Notes under the pieces: generated by a model
The model's database searches: none
Seen by the model: the letters and a program-made list of their open reading frames with translations, nothing else
What the model was told of the DNA's origin: nothing
NCBI RefSeq assembly: GCF_900199635.1
Contig: NZ_LT962687.1
Coordinates: 2,046,541-2,110,540, forward strand
Reading direction: 5' to 3'
DNA from: Anaerotruncus massiliensis (ex Togo et al. 2026)
GTDB lineage: Bacteria > Bacillota > Clostridia > Oscillospirales > Ruminococcaceae
Length of the DNA stretch: 64,000 nucleotides
Shown: positions 1-8,861 of the stretch, one piece after another
Numbering within the stretch: the stretch's first letter is position 1
How the letters are laid out: each line of letters opens with the position of its first letter
Position numbers and translations under genes: made by a program

Positions 1-879
1 CTCCCCGTAGAAGAACCGGTAGCCCAGCGCGGTCATCGCCTGCCCGTGGGAGAGGTGCAGTTCGTCGAGGTAGGCGACCGGGTCCCCGATGCCGCCCGAG
101 ACGGGCACCTGCAGCGCGGCGCCCGCCGTCTTGGAGATCGTCCGGCAGAGCCCGATGGCGGCCGCGTAGAGGCCGTCGCGCTCCCCGGAGCTGATGATCA
201 GCTTGGTCAGGCCGTCGTTGCCCTGGAAAGCCAGCGTCCCGTGGCTGTTTTCCGAGAGCTCCTGCGCGATGTTCGCCAGCCCGTAGCGCATCAGCTCGAG
301 GTTGCCGCCGTCGTCCTCCGTCGCGGGCGCGCGCAGGTCCACGTCGAGCACCGCCGCGATGTGGTAGCGCCCCGCGAAGTCCAGCTTGTGCGCGCGGCAG
401 CTCTCCTCGATCCGCTTCGCGTCGAGGCGGCGGGTCATGAGCTGATTTAAGAAGTAGCTGGCGACGATCTGCATCGAGTCGTCGATGTTGCGCAGCCGGC
501 GCTCGTCGAGCTCCCCCCTGAGCCGGTCGGTCAGCTCGTTGATGCTCGCCGGGGTGACCGGCTTGAGGACATAGTCGTAGACCTGCATCTTGATCGCCCG
601 GTGGGCGTACTGGAAGTCGTCGTAGCCGGTGAGAATCACCACCACGGTGTTGGGCAGGTGCTCGTTGATATAGCGGGTGAGCTCGAGTCCGTCGACAAAG
701 GGCATGCAGATGTCGGTGATCAGCACGTCGGGCACAAAGCCCCCCTCGAGCTTTTCGATCGCCTCCCGCCCGTCGCGGCAGCCGACCGGCGGGTCGAAGC
801 CGTGCTCGGTCCAGCGGATCGTCCGGAGCATCGCGCCCAAAACCTCAAGTTCATCCTCCGCAAGCATGATTTTGTACAT
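1..879 (-). CDS. YesN-type response regulator, C-terminus cut by window edge
   Basis: Two-component response regulator. The visible 293 residues begin with a receiver domain: acidic pocket around E8-D9-E10, phospho-acceptor D56 in LITDICMP, and the conserved lysine K106 in YVLKPV. The part after about residue 125 resembles the linker region of YesN regulators and ends in AMTALGYRFFYGE, the stretch that normally precedes the AraC-type HTH; that HTH would lie beyond position 1. The start at 879 is preceded by AGAAAGG at a slightly long distance. It is divergent from the sugar importer at 1139, so control of that importer is a reasonable inference; such regulators usually pair with a YesM kinase, not seen here. 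Confidence 0.85.
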   Translation of the reverse strand, partial: MYKIMLAEDELEVLGAMLRTIRWTEHGFDPPVGCRDGREAIEKLEGGFVPDVLITDICMPFVDGLELTRYINEHLPNTVVVILTGYDDFQYAHRAIKMQVYDYVLKPVTPASINELTDRLRGELDERRLRNIDDSMQIVASYFLNQLMTRRLDAKRIEESCRAHKLDFAGRYHIAAVLDVDLRAPATEDDGGNLELMRYGLANIAQELSENSHGTLAFQGNDGLTKLIISSGERDGLYAAAIGLCRTISKTAGAALQVPVSGGIGDPVAYLDELHLSHGQAMTALGYRFFYGE

Positions 880-1138
880 GTTGACGCCTGTGCCTTTCTG
901 GAAATGTCTATTTCTGTTCATTTTCATGTTATCGGAAAACACCCGGCCTTACAAGAGAATTTTCCCTGAAAAGTAAAAATTTGAACAATTTATGGAAAAT
1001 TCTCTATGGGATTCCCCCGGAGAAGCCTCTATAATGAAAATCAGCGGGCAACATATGTCAAATTATATAATTTATTCATTCATTATTATTATTTTTTGTA
1101 GTATGTTGACAAATACAACCAATAGGGGTGATTCTGCT

Positions 1139-2647
1139 GTGAGTGAACATACCAGCCCGGAAAGCCCGGTCATCCTCCAGATGGTCGGAATCGACAAGCG
1201 TTTCCAGGGCGTCCACGCGCTGAAACAATGCCACCTCGAACTGCGGCGCGGGGAGATCCACGCGCTCGTCGGAGAAAACGGCGCCGGTAAGTCGACGCTG
1301 ATGAAGGTGCTCACCGGCATCTACAAGGCGGACGAGGGCAAGATCATCTACAACGGCAAAGAGGTCCAGTTTAAAAACCCGAAGGAGGCCCAGGAGGCGG
1401 GCATCTCGATCGTCCACCAGGAGCTCAACCTGATGAACCACCTCACCGCCGCCCAGAACATCTTCATCGGGCGGGAGTGCAAGGGCTTCTTCCTCCACGA
1501 CGACCAGATCAACGCCGCCACCCAGAAGCTCTTCGACCACCTCAAGCTGACGATCAGGCCCACCGACAAGGTCGGCTCCCTCACCGTCGGCAAGCAGCAG
1601 ATGGTCGAGATCACCAAGGCGATCTCCTTCGATTCGTCGGTGCTCATCCTGGATGAGCCGTCGGCGGCCCTTACCGAGGCGGAGATCACCGAGCTCTTCA
1701 AGACGATGAACGACCTGCGGGACCGCGGGGTCACGATGGTCTACATCTCCCACCGCATGGACGAGATCATGGAGATCACCGACCGCATCACCGTCATGCG
1801 CGACGGCGAGTATATCACCACCCTCAACACGAAGGACACCAACCTCGACGAGATCATCAACGCGATGGTCGGGCGCACCATCTACGAGGAGCCCAAGACG
1901 GTGAGCAACGTCCCCCCCGACGCGCCGGTCGTGCTCGAGGTGGAAAACCTCGTCTCCAAGGACGTCAAGGGCGTCTCCTTCCAGCTACATAAGGGCGAGA
2001 TCCTCGGCTTTGCCGGTCTGATGGGCGCCGGGCGCACCGAGACGGCGCGCCTCATCTTCGGGGCCGACCCCCGCGACGGGGGCGTCATCCGCAAGAACGG
2101 CACGGAACTCCACATCAAAACCCCCGAGGACGCGGTCAGGGCCGGCATCGGCTACCTCTCGGAGGACCGCAAGCGGTTCGGGCTCGCGGTGGGGCTGTCC
2201 GTCGCGGACAACACCGTGCTCGCGAACCTCGAGGAATTCTCCCGCGCCGGCTTCGTCGACGACCGCAAGATCCGCGAGGCCACGCAGGAGTACGTCGGCA
2301 GGATCAACATCAAGACGCCGTCTGTTTCCCAGCTCATCCGCAACCTCTCGGGCGGGAACCAGCAGAAGGTCATCATCGCCAAGTGGCTGGTCAAAAACTG
2401 CGACATCCTCATCTTCGACGAGCCCACGCGCGGCATCGACGTCGGCGCCAAGAGCGAAATCTACAAGCTCATGAACGAGCTGGCGCATGAGGGCAAATCG
2501 ATCATCATGATCTCCTCCGAGCTGCAGGAGGTCCTGCGCATGAGCGACCGGGTCGTATGCATGTGCGAGGGCAGGCTCACCAAGATCCTGGATATCCAGG
2601 ACGCCTCGCAGGAGGTCATCATGAAATACGCCACTATGAGAAATTAA
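1139..2647 (+). CDS. Sugar ABC importer ATPase with two fused nucleotide-binding domains (RbsA/MglA family)
   Basis: 502-residue cytoplasmic ATPase energising the permease encoded next. The first NBD has Walker A GENGAGKST, signature LTVGKQQ and Walker B LILDEPSAAL. The second NBD has the family-typical altered Walker A (GLMGAGRTE), signature LSGGNQQK and LIFDEPTRGID. The frame is open from 992, but the upstream codons give a non-homologous AT-rich leader; GTG at 1139 is chosen because AGGGGTG lies 8 nt upstream and the length then fits the family. The stop is 15 bp before the permease ATG. The sugar cannot be told from sequence. I found no convincing promoter in the 259-bp gap to the response regulator. 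Confidence 0.93.
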   Translation: MSEHTSPESPVILQMVGIDKRFQGVHALKQCHLELRRGEIHALVGENGAGKSTLMKVLTGIYKADEGKIIYNGKEVQFKNPKEAQEAGISIVHQELNLMNHLTAAQNIFIGRECKGFFLHDDQINAATQKLFDHLKLTIRPTDKVGSLTVGKQQMVEITKAISFDSSVLILDEPSAALTEAEITELFKTMNDLRDRGVTMVYISHRMDEIMEITDRITVMRDGEYITTLNTKDTNLDEIINAMVGRTIYEEPKTVSNVPPDAPVVLEVENLVSKDVKGVSFQLHKGEILGFAGLMGAGRTETARLIFGADPRDGGVIRKNGTELHIKTPEDAVRAGIGYLSEDRKRFGLAVGLSVADNTVLANLEEFSRAGFVDDRKIREATQEYVGRINIKTPSVSQLIRNLSGGNQQKVIIAKWLVKNCDILIFDEPTRGIDVGAKSEIYKLMNELAHEGKSIIMISSELQEVLRMSDRVVCMCEGRLTKILDIQDASQEVIMKYATMRN

Positions 2648-2662
2648 CGGAGGTCGTTGGTT

Positions 2663-3631
2663 ATGGGGAACACAGCTAAAAAACTCAACATTCAGAAACT
2701 CCTCGCCCCCGCGGCGCTGGTCATCCTGTATATCTTCTTCTGCTTCTTTGGCAAGAACTTCTTTTCCGCCGGCACCCTCGTCAGCATCCTCGACAGCACC
2801 TACTATGTCGGGATGATGGCGTTCGGCATCACCTTCGTCATCATCACGGGCGGCATCGACCTGTCGATCGGCACCAACATGATGATGTCCGCCCTCATCG
2901 CGGGCTACCTCTACACCAAGGGCGTCAACATCTGGCTCTGCCTGGTGGTCATCGTGATCATCGCCACCTTCGTGGGCTTCATCAACGGCACGCTCGTCTC
3001 CCGCCTCAAGCTCCCCCCCTTCATCGCCACGCTCGGCATGATGATGATGACCCAGGGCTTCGGCTCGATCATCACCAAGGTGCAGACCCAGCGCTTCCCC
3101 TCCGGCTTCGACGCGGACGGCGGCTACAAGGCGGTCTTCTACAAGACCCCCGGTGGCTTCCCCTCCGGCATCGTCTACATGCTCGTCTTCTTCCTCATCG
3201 CGATGCTCCTGCTCAACAAGACCCGTTTCGGCCGCTACACCTACGCGATCGGCTCCAACGAGGAATCCGTCCGGCTGTCTGGCGTCAATGTCATCAAATG
3301 GAAGACCCTCGTCTACACCGTCTGCGGCTTCTTCTGCGGCCTTTCCGCGATCGTCTACGCGGCTACATACACCACCATCATCCCCGGCACCGGCAACGGC
3401 CTCGAGATGAACGCCATCGCGGCGGTCATCATCGGCGGCACCTCGATGTCCGGCGGCATCGGCACCATGTCCGGCACCCTGATCGGCGCGCTGCTCATGA
3501 GCGTGCTCAAGACCGGCCTCATGTCGATGGGCCTGCAGGGCCACTTCCAGACCTTCTTCACCGGCCTCGTGGTCATCCTCGCGGTGCTGCTCGACATCTA
3601 CCGCAACAAGAAGGCTTCCGCCGCGAAATAA
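2663..3631 (+). CDS. Sugar ABC transporter permease (RbsC family)
   Basis: 322-residue polytopic membrane protein. It carries the RbsC-family landmarks GGIDLSIG (about residue 70), the loop GTLVSRLKLPPFIATLG, and the C-terminal GGTSMSGGIGT that contacts the ATPase. About 8-10 hydrophobic helices are visible. ATG at 2663 has GGAGG 9 nt upstream; the in-frame TTG six bases earlier is too close to the ribosome site. It is the second gene of an ATPase-permease-binding protein operon. Confidence 0.93.
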   Translation: MGNTAKKLNIQKLLAPAALVILYIFFCFFGKNFFSAGTLVSILDSTYYVGMMAFGITFVIITGGIDLSIGTNMMMSALIAGYLYTKGVNIWLCLVVIVIIATFVGFINGTLVSRLKLPPFIATLGMMMMTQGFGSIITKVQTQRFPSGFDADGGYKAVFYKTPGGFPSGIVYMLVFFLIAMLLLNKTRFGRYTYAIGSNEESVRLSGVNVIKWKTLVYTVCGFFCGLSAIVYAATYTTIIPGTGNGLEMNAIAAVIIGGTSMSGGIGTMSGTLIGALLMSVLKTGLMSMGLQGHFQTFFTGLVVILAVLLDIYRNKKASAAK

Positions 3632-3696
3632 CCCGTCGCTCCTGCGGGAGGACTCCCGTGTTAAAATAGCCACCAATTGTTAAGGAGGAAAACAAA

Positions 3697-4851
3697 ATGA
3701 AAAAATTCCTGGCAATCGTGCTCGCGGGCCTGATGCTGATCTCCATTTCCGCCTGCGGCTCCAAGCCGGCCGCCGAGCCGACCCCGGCCCCGGCAGCCCC
3801 CGCCGACACTGCGGAACCCGCCCCTGACGCGGCCGCGCCCGCTCCCGCCGACAACGGCGAAAAGCCCTACATCGCGGTCGTCTCCAAGGGCTTCCAGCAC
3901 CAGTTCTGGCAGGTCGTCAAAAAGGGCGCCGATCAGGCGGCCGCCGACCTCGGCGTTGAAATCACCTTCGACGGCCCGCCGACCGAGTCGGATATCGCCA
4001 TCCAGGTCGACATGCTCAAATCCGCGATGGACAAAAAGCCCGCCGCCGTCTGCCTCGCCGCGCTCGACACCGAGTCGGTGAAGGAGCAGCTCCAGGCCTG
4101 CAAGGACAACGGCATCCCCGTCGTCGGCTTTGACTCGGGCGTTCCGAACGCTCCTGAAGGCTCCATCTACGCGACCGCTTCCACCGACAACTCCGCCGCC
4201 GCCGCGATCGCTGCCGAGCAGCTGTACGCTGACGCCGGCTTCCAGGCGAAGCTCGCCGCCGCCACCCCCGAAGCGCCGATCAACGTGGCCGTCCTTTCCC
4301 AGGACGCGACCTCCGATTCGATCATCTCCCGTACCTCCGGCTTCATCAACAAGCTCGTCGAGCTCGTCGGCGACGACTCCGTCAAGGTTGTCGGCCATGA
4401 CAAGTATGCCAAGGACGCCGCCTCCCCGAAGGTGATCGTCAACGTCAACGTCCCGGCCACCACCTCCGCCGCCGACCAGAAGACCGGCGCCGAGGCGCTG
4501 CTCGGCCTCGACAACCTCGTCGCGATCTACGGCTCCAATGAAAACGCCGCCGGCGGCATCCTCGCCGCTTCCAACGACGGCAACGACTTCAACAAGGACA
4601 CCGGCAAGTTCAAGGACATCATCGCCATCGGCTTTGACGCCGGCAAGACCCAGCGCGTCGCCGTTGAGAACGGCTGGTTCCTCGGCTCCGTGACCCAGGA
4701 CCCCTACCAGATCGGCTACAAGGCCGTCTCCCTGGCGGTTGACGCCATCAACGGCAAACCCGCCGCGAGCCCGATCGTCGACACCGGCGCCAAGTGGTAC
4801 AACGCCGAGGCGCTCCAGGATCCTTCGATCTCCGAGCTCGTCTACGAATAA
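3697..4851 (+). CDS. Sugar-binding lipoprotein of the ABC importer (Peripla_BP_4 type)
   Basis: 384 residues. A lipoprotein signal (KKFLAIVLAGLMLISISAC, lipobox ISAC) is followed by an Ala/Pro-rich linker (about 22-48) and a ribose-binding-protein-like fold beginning KPYIAVVSKGFQHQFWQ. Late motifs GFDAGKTQ and VTQDPYQIGYKA are typical of the ribose/allose group. It is the last gene of the operon, 65 bp after the permease, with AAGGAGG just upstream. Position last, rather than first, differs from the other binding proteins in this window. Substrate not determinable. Confidence 0.92.
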   Translation: MKKFLAIVLAGLMLISISACGSKPAAEPTPAPAAPADTAEPAPDAAAPAPADNGEKPYIAVVSKGFQHQFWQVVKKGADQAAADLGVEITFDGPPTESDIAIQVDMLKSAMDKKPAAVCLAALDTESVKEQLQACKDNGIPVVGFDSGVPNAPEGSIYATASTDNSAAAAIAAEQLYADAGFQAKLAAATPEAPINVAVLSQDATSDSIISRTSGFINKLVELVGDDSVKVVGHDKYAKDAASPKVIVNVNVPATTSAADQKTGAEALLGLDNLVAIYGSNENAAGGILAASNDGNDFNKDTGKFKDIIAIGFDAGKTQRVAVENGWFLGSVTQDPYQIGYKAVSLAVDAINGKPAASPIVDTGAKWYNAEALQDPSISELVYE

Positions 4852-4891
4852 CGCCCAATTCACATTTATTTCTTTCTCCTATTCTCGTCAG

Positions 4892-4930
4892 ACCGGCTCC
4901 CCGCCCTGCGCGGGGGGCCGGTTTTCTCTT
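4892..4930 (+). terminator. Rho-independent terminator after the sugar ABC operon
   Basis: GC-rich inverted repeat (ACCGGCTCCCCGC / GCGGGGGGCCGGT) followed by TTTTCTCTT, 40 bp beyond the binding-protein stop. Confidence 0.85.
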
Positions 4931-5072
4931 GTTCCCCGCCGCCACGGTATCCTTTGGGTACCTACGTTACCGGAAAGTGCTTACTTTACTTTGCGCGGGC
5001 GGTGTATTATGATGAAAGCGTCGAAAGAACGCGCCTCCCGGCGCGGGAATAGAATGAAAGGCGGGCCGGTTT

Positions 5073-5678
5073 ATGGACGCGCAATCCTATCTGAAGATGT
5101 TCCGGACGGTAAAGATCGCCTCCGCCGCGACGGTGGACGCCGACGGGAACCCGCAGTCCCGCATCATCAACGTGATGCTCTGCGAACCCGAGGGGCTCTA
5201 TATCGTAACCTCGCGGGGAAAGCCGTTTTACCGGCAGCTTGCCGAAACCGGGAAGATCGCCCTCTCGGCGATGGCGCCCGACTGCCAGTCGCTCAAGCTG
5301 AGCGGCCGCGTGCGGAAGGTCGAGCAGAAATGGGTCGACCGGGTGTTCGAGCAGAACCCCGGCATGAACGAGGTCTACCCGGGCGAGAGCCGCTACGCGC
5401 TCGACGCCTTCCTCATCTATGAGGGCTCCGGCGAATGGTTCGACCTGCTCCACTACCCCATCCGCCGCGAGACCTTCTCCTTCGGCGGCGCGCCGGAGGA
5501 GCACTGCGGCTTTGAAATCACCGGCGGCTGCACCGGCTGCGGCGCCTGCGCCGACGCCTGCCCCCAGAAATGCATTTCGGAGGGCACGCCGTACAAAATA
5601 GCATGGGAGCACTGCCTGCAGTGCGGGCTCTGCTCCGAGACCTGCCCGGTGGGGGCGATTCGCCGGCTGCACCGGTAG
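5073..5678 (+). CDS. Pyridoxamine-5'-phosphate-oxidase-like flavin-binding domain fused to a 2[4Fe-4S] ferredoxin
   Basis: 201 residues. Residues about 1-125 form a split-barrel domain of the PNPOx-like type (KIASAATVDADGNPQSRI at the start, GRVRKV in the middle), usually binding FMN or a related cofactor. Residues about 145-200 carry two 4Fe-4S motifs, CTGCGACADACP and CLQCGLCSETCP. A small soluble redox protein is likely; its partner is unknown. ATG at 5073 follows a purine-rich AAAGGCGGG. It ends 23 bp before the betaine-type permease on the same strand, so co-transcription is possible, although no functional link is known to me. Confidence 0.85.
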   Translation: MDAQSYLKMFRTVKIASAATVDADGNPQSRIINVMLCEPEGLYIVTSRGKPFYRQLAETGKIALSAMAPDCQSLKLSGRVRKVEQKWVDRVFEQNPGMNEVYPGESRYALDAFLIYEGSGEWFDLLHYPIRRETFSFGGAPEEHCGFEITGGCTGCGACADACPQKCISEGTPYKIAWEHCLQCGLCSETCPVGAIRRLHR

Positions 5679-5701
5679 GACTCAGATAAAGGGGAACACA
5701 C

Positions 5702-6343
5702 ATGTCACAAATACTGCGCCTCTATGGCGAACGGCGGGAGTTCTTCGCCGAGCTGCTTGTGCAGCACCTGCGCATCTCCGCGACCGCGATCGTCATCGCG
5801 GCGGCGGCCGGGCTGCTGCTGGGCGTCTATATCAGCGGGCACCGGCGGGCCGCGCCCTTCGTCATCGGGGTCACCAACGTCGTATACACGATCCCGTCGA
5901 TCTCCCTGCTGGGCTTTTTGATCCCGTTTTCCGGCATCGGGGACACGACCGCGATCATCGCGCTCACCGTCTACGCCCTGCTGCCGATGGTGCGCAACAC
6001 CTACACCGGCATCACCTCGATCGACCCCGAGATCATCGAGGCGGCGCGCGGCATGGGCAGCACCGACCTCCAGATCATGGTGCGCGTCAAGCTGCCGCTG
6101 GCGATGACCGTCATCGTCGCGGGGCTGCGCAACATGGTCGTCATGACCGTCTCCCTCTCGGGCATCGCCGCCTTCATCGGCGCGGGGGGACTGGGCGTCG
6201 CGGTCTACCGCGGCATCACCACCAACAACATCAGCCTCACCGTGGCGGGAAGCCTGCTGATCGCCGCCGTGGCGCTGCTGTGCGATTTCCTGCTCGGCAG
6301 GCTGGAGCACTATCTCAAAAAGAAATGGAGACTGGAACAATGA
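5702..6343 (+). CDS. Glycine betaine/choline-type ABC importer permease (OpuCB/ProW family)
   Basis: 213-residue membrane protein with about six helices and the EAA loop EIIEAARGMGSTDLQIM, followed by VKLPLAMTVIVAGLRN. This matches compatible-solute importers of the OpuB/OpuC group. Those systems usually have two permease genes; only this one is present, implying a homodimeric pore. Its stop overlaps the next ATG by 4 bp (translational coupling). Confidence 0.9.
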   Translation: MSQILRLYGERREFFAELLVQHLRISATAIVIAAAAGLLLGVYISGHRRAAPFVIGVTNVVYTIPSISLLGFLIPFSGIGDTTAIIALTVYALLPMVRNTYTGITSIDPEIIEAARGMGSTDLQIMVRVKLPLAMTVIVAGLRNMVVMTVSLSGIAAFIGAGGLGVAVYRGITTNNISLTVAGSLLIAAVALLCDFLLGRLEHYLKKKWRLEQ

Positions 6344-7242
6344 AACATCAAATCCGTAAGGTTCTCAGCGTTCTGCTGGCCGTCCTGCTCTTCGCGGGCG
6401 TTTTTTCCGGCTGCGGCAAAAAGGATTCCGGCGTCGTCAGGATCGCCACCAAGCCGATGACCGAGCAGTTCATCCTCTCGGAAATGCTCGCGCAGCTCAT
6501 CGAGCAGGACACCGGGCTCACCGTCGAGATCACCAAGGGGATCGGCGGCGGCACCACCAACATCCACCCCGCGCTCCTCAAGGGCGACTTCGACCTCTAT
6601 CCCGAATACACCGGGACCGCCTGGGCGTTCGTCGTGAAGCGGGAGGACGTCCCCGACGACGACACCCTCTACGCGGGCCTGCAGGAGGCGTACCAGAAGC
6701 TCGGCCTCAAATGGACGGGGCTCTACGGCTTCAACAACACCTTCGCGCTCGCGGTCCGGCGCGATGTGGCGGAGCAGTACGGCATCGAGACCTACTCCGA
6801 CATCGCAAAGGTCTCCCCGGACCTCGTCTTTGGCGCGAACCCCGACTTCTTCGAGAAGGCGGACGGCTTCCCCCACCTCGCCGAGGCCTACGGCATGAAC
6901 TTCAAATCCACCTCCGACATCGATATCGGCCTCAAATACAAGGCGCTTGAAAACGGCGACATCGACGTGACCAACGCCTTCACCACCGACGCGCAGCTCA
7001 GCGTCGCGGACATCACGCTGCCCACCGACGACAAGCACCTCTTCACCAACTACTACTGCGGCACCGTCGTGCGGATGGACACCCTTGAAAAGCACCCCGA
7101 ACTCGAGCCGGTGCTCGAGAAGATGAACGGCCTCATCACCGACGCCGAGATGGCCTCGATGAACTACCAGGTCGAGGTGGAAAACCGCGATGAAAAGGAA
7201 GTCGCGAAGGAATTCCTGACCTCCAAGGGGCTGCTCAAATGA
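6340..7242 (+). CDS. Glycine betaine/choline-type substrate-binding lipoprotein (OpuCC family)
   Basis: 300 residues. Lipoprotein signal with lipobox FSGC near residue 24. The mature part begins VRIATKPMTEQFILSEMLAQLIE and contains GGGTTNIHPALLKGDFDLYPEYTGT, the hallmark of OpuAC/OsmX-type domains for quaternary amines. The upstream in-frame extension to 6280 lies inside the permease gene and is rejected; ATG 6340 overlaps the permease stop and starts the signal peptide. Stop overlaps the ATPase start by 4 bp. Confidence 0.92.
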   Translation: MKHQIRKVLSVLLAVLLFAGVFSGCGKKDSGVVRIATKPMTEQFILSEMLAQLIEQDTGLTVEITKGIGGGTTNIHPALLKGDFDLYPEYTGTAWAFVVKREDVPDDDTLYAGLQEAYQKLGLKWTGLYGFNNTFALAVRRDVAEQYGIETYSDIAKVSPDLVFGANPDFFEKADGFPHLAEAYGMNFKSTSDIDIGLKYKALENGDIDVTNAFTTDAQLSVADITLPTDDKHLFTNYYCGTVVRMDTLEKHPELEPVLEKMNGLITDAEMASMNYQVEVENRDEKEVAKEFLTSKGLLK

Positions 7243-7970
7243 GCGGTGACCCGATCATCCGTTTCGACCATGTCGGCAAGAGCTACGGCGTCAACGACGT
7301 GCTCACCGACGTGAGCCTCTCGATCGCGCGCGGCGAGTTCGTCACCGTGATCGGCAGCTCGGGCTGCGGCAAGACGACCCTTTTAAAGCTCATCAACGGC
7401 CTGCTCTCCCCCGACACGGGCGCCGTCTATGTGGAGGGGCGGGACGTCTCGACCGTCGACCAGATCGTCCTGCGCCGCAACATCGGCTACGCGATCCAGG
7501 GGGTGGGGCTCTTCCCCCACATGGACGTGTGGCACAACATCGCCTACGTCCCCACCCTGCTCAACAAGCAGAACAAGGAGAAGACCCGCCGCGCGGTGAA
7601 GAAATGGATGGAGGTCGTGCGCCTCGATCCCGAGCTTGCCAGGCGCTATCCCGCCGAGCTCTCGGGCGGGCAGAAGCAGCGGGTCGGCATCGCGCGGGCG
7701 CTCGCCGCCTCCCCAGACATCCTGCTGATGGATGAGCCGTTCGGCGCGGTGGACGACATCACCCGCAAGGCGCTGCAGGACGAGATTCTGCGCATCCACC
7801 GGGAGCAGGGCGTCACGATCGTCTTTATCACCCACGACATCGGCGAGGCGCTCAAGCTGGGGAGCCGCGTGCTCGTCATGGACCACGGCGGCATCGTGCA
7901 GGACGGCCCGCCCGACGAGCTGCGCAGCCGTCCCGCCACCGCCTTCGTGCGGGAGCTGGTCGGGGGCTGA
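7239..7970 (+). CDS. Glycine betaine/choline-type ABC importer ATPase (OpuCA/ProV family, no CBS domains)
   Basis: 243 residues. Walker A GSSGCGKTT, Q-loop in AIQGVGLFPHM (family-typical), signature LSGGQKQRVGIARAL, Walker B ILLMDEPFGAVD, H-loop FITHDIGEAL. It ends shortly after the nucleotide-binding domain, so the CBS pair that senses ionic strength in OpuA/OpuCA-type proteins is absent; osmotic gating by CBS domains is therefore not expected. Last gene of the compact operon. Confidence 0.92.
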   Translation: MSGDPIIRFDHVGKSYGVNDVLTDVSLSIARGEFVTVIGSSGCGKTTLLKLINGLLSPDTGAVYVEGRDVSTVDQIVLRRNIGYAIQGVGLFPHMDVWHNIAYVPTLLNKQNKEKTRRAVKKWMEVVRLDPELARRYPAELSGGQKQRVGIARALAASPDILLMDEPFGAVDDITRKALQDEILRIHREQGVTIVFITHDIGEALKLGSRVLVMDHGGIVQDGPPDELRSRPATAFVRELVGG

Positions 7971-7991
7971 CGATCCATTGCCACTTATACG

Positions 7992-8029
7992 GGAAGGCCG
8001 CAGGCATCTGCCTGCGGCCTTCCTTTTTT
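7992..8029 (+). terminator. Rho-independent terminator after the betaine-type operon
   Basis: Stem GGAAGGCCGCAGGC / GCCTGCGGCCTTCC with a 4-nt loop and a TTTTTT tract. Confidence 0.92.
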
Positions 8030-8150
8030 GCGCGCCGGACCTGTAAAATTTGGATGCGCCGCGGGTAAAATGTTCAGGATTTTGTCTCGATCCGCACACA
8101 AGAGCGTCACACGGGCGCGCAAAAATAGAAAAAAACGAAGGAGCGCCGCC

Positions 8151-8840
8151 ATGTGTGAAAGAAAATACCGGCATGAGCTCAAGCACTACATCAACCACGC
8201 CGACTACCTCGCCATCCGCCGGCGGCTGCGGGAGATCGCCCCGCTCGACCGCTTTTCCGGGCCAGACGGGAGCTACACCGTTCACAGCCTCTATTTCGAC
8301 AACCTCGACAACAAGGCCCTGCGGGAAAAGCTCGACGGGGTGAACAACCGGGAGAAGTTCCGCCTGCGCTACTATAACGGCGACCTCTCCTTCCTGCGGC
8401 TGGAGAAGAAGTCCAAGCGAAACGGCCTGGGCTGCAAGGCGCAGGCGGCCGTCACCCGGGAGGAGTGCGGACGGCTGCTCGCCGGGGAGGTCTCGTGGAT
8501 GGAGGGCGACGGGCGGGCGCTCGTCACGGAGCTGCTCCTGAAGATGCGCTGCCAGCTTCTGCGCCCGCTCACGCCGGTCGTCTACACGCGGGAGGCGTAC
8601 GTCTACCCCGCCGGCAACGTCCGCGTGACGGTCGACAGCGGCATCCGCACCGGCTTTTCCGCCGCCGGCTTCCTCGACCCCGGCGCGGTCACCGTCCGGA
8701 CCGGAAGCCCCATCCTGCTGGAGGTCAAATTCGACGAGTTCCTCCCCGACCTCATCGGCGATCTCGTCCAGGAGCGGGACCGCCAGTCGACCGCCTTTTC
8801 CAAATACGCCGCCTGCCGCACCTTCTGCGGCCAACTCTGA
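8151..8840 (+). CDS. VTC-domain protein (polyphosphate polymerase-like)
   Basis: 229 residues matching the VTC/CYTH-tunnel fold: basic ERKYRHELKHYI at the N-terminus, VHSLYFDNLDN, LRLEKKSKRNGL, and the acidic EVKFDEFLPD near the end. In eukaryotic VTC4 this domain makes polyphosphate; bacterial homologues beside DUF4956 and CotH have no settled function. ATG 8151 has GAAGGAG 7 nt upstream; the frame is open further up but without ribosome site. First gene of a three-gene set. Confidence 0.9.
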   Translation: MCERKYRHELKHYINHADYLAIRRRLREIAPLDRFSGPDGSYTVHSLYFDNLDNKALREKLDGVNNREKFRLRYYNGDLSFLRLEKKSKRNGLGCKAQAAVTREECGRLLAGEVSWMEGDGRALVTELLLKMRCQLLRPLTPVVYTREAYVYPAGNVRVTVDSGIRTGFSAAGFLDPGAVTVRTGSPILLEVKFDEFLPDLIGDLVQERDRQSTAFSKYAACRTFCGQL

Positions 8841-8861
8841 AAGAACAGTGAGGTACCCAAC

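Noticed and set aside
1030-1071. TATAAT-like sequences at 1030-1035 and 1066-1071 as promoter of the first sugar operon
   Set aside because: No acceptable -35 at 16-18 bp for either; the region is simply AT-rich.
1985-3676. 563-codon minus-strand open frame opposite the sugar ATPase/permease
   Set aside because: Composition is the Asp/Glu/His/Arg-rich pattern of antisense frames in GC-rich genes; it crosses two well-supported genes and has no family motif.
4957-4972. Imperfect palindrome GGTACCTACGTTACC before the flavoprotein-ferredoxin gene as an operator
   Set aside because: Short and imperfect, with no neighbouring regulator and no second copy seen.
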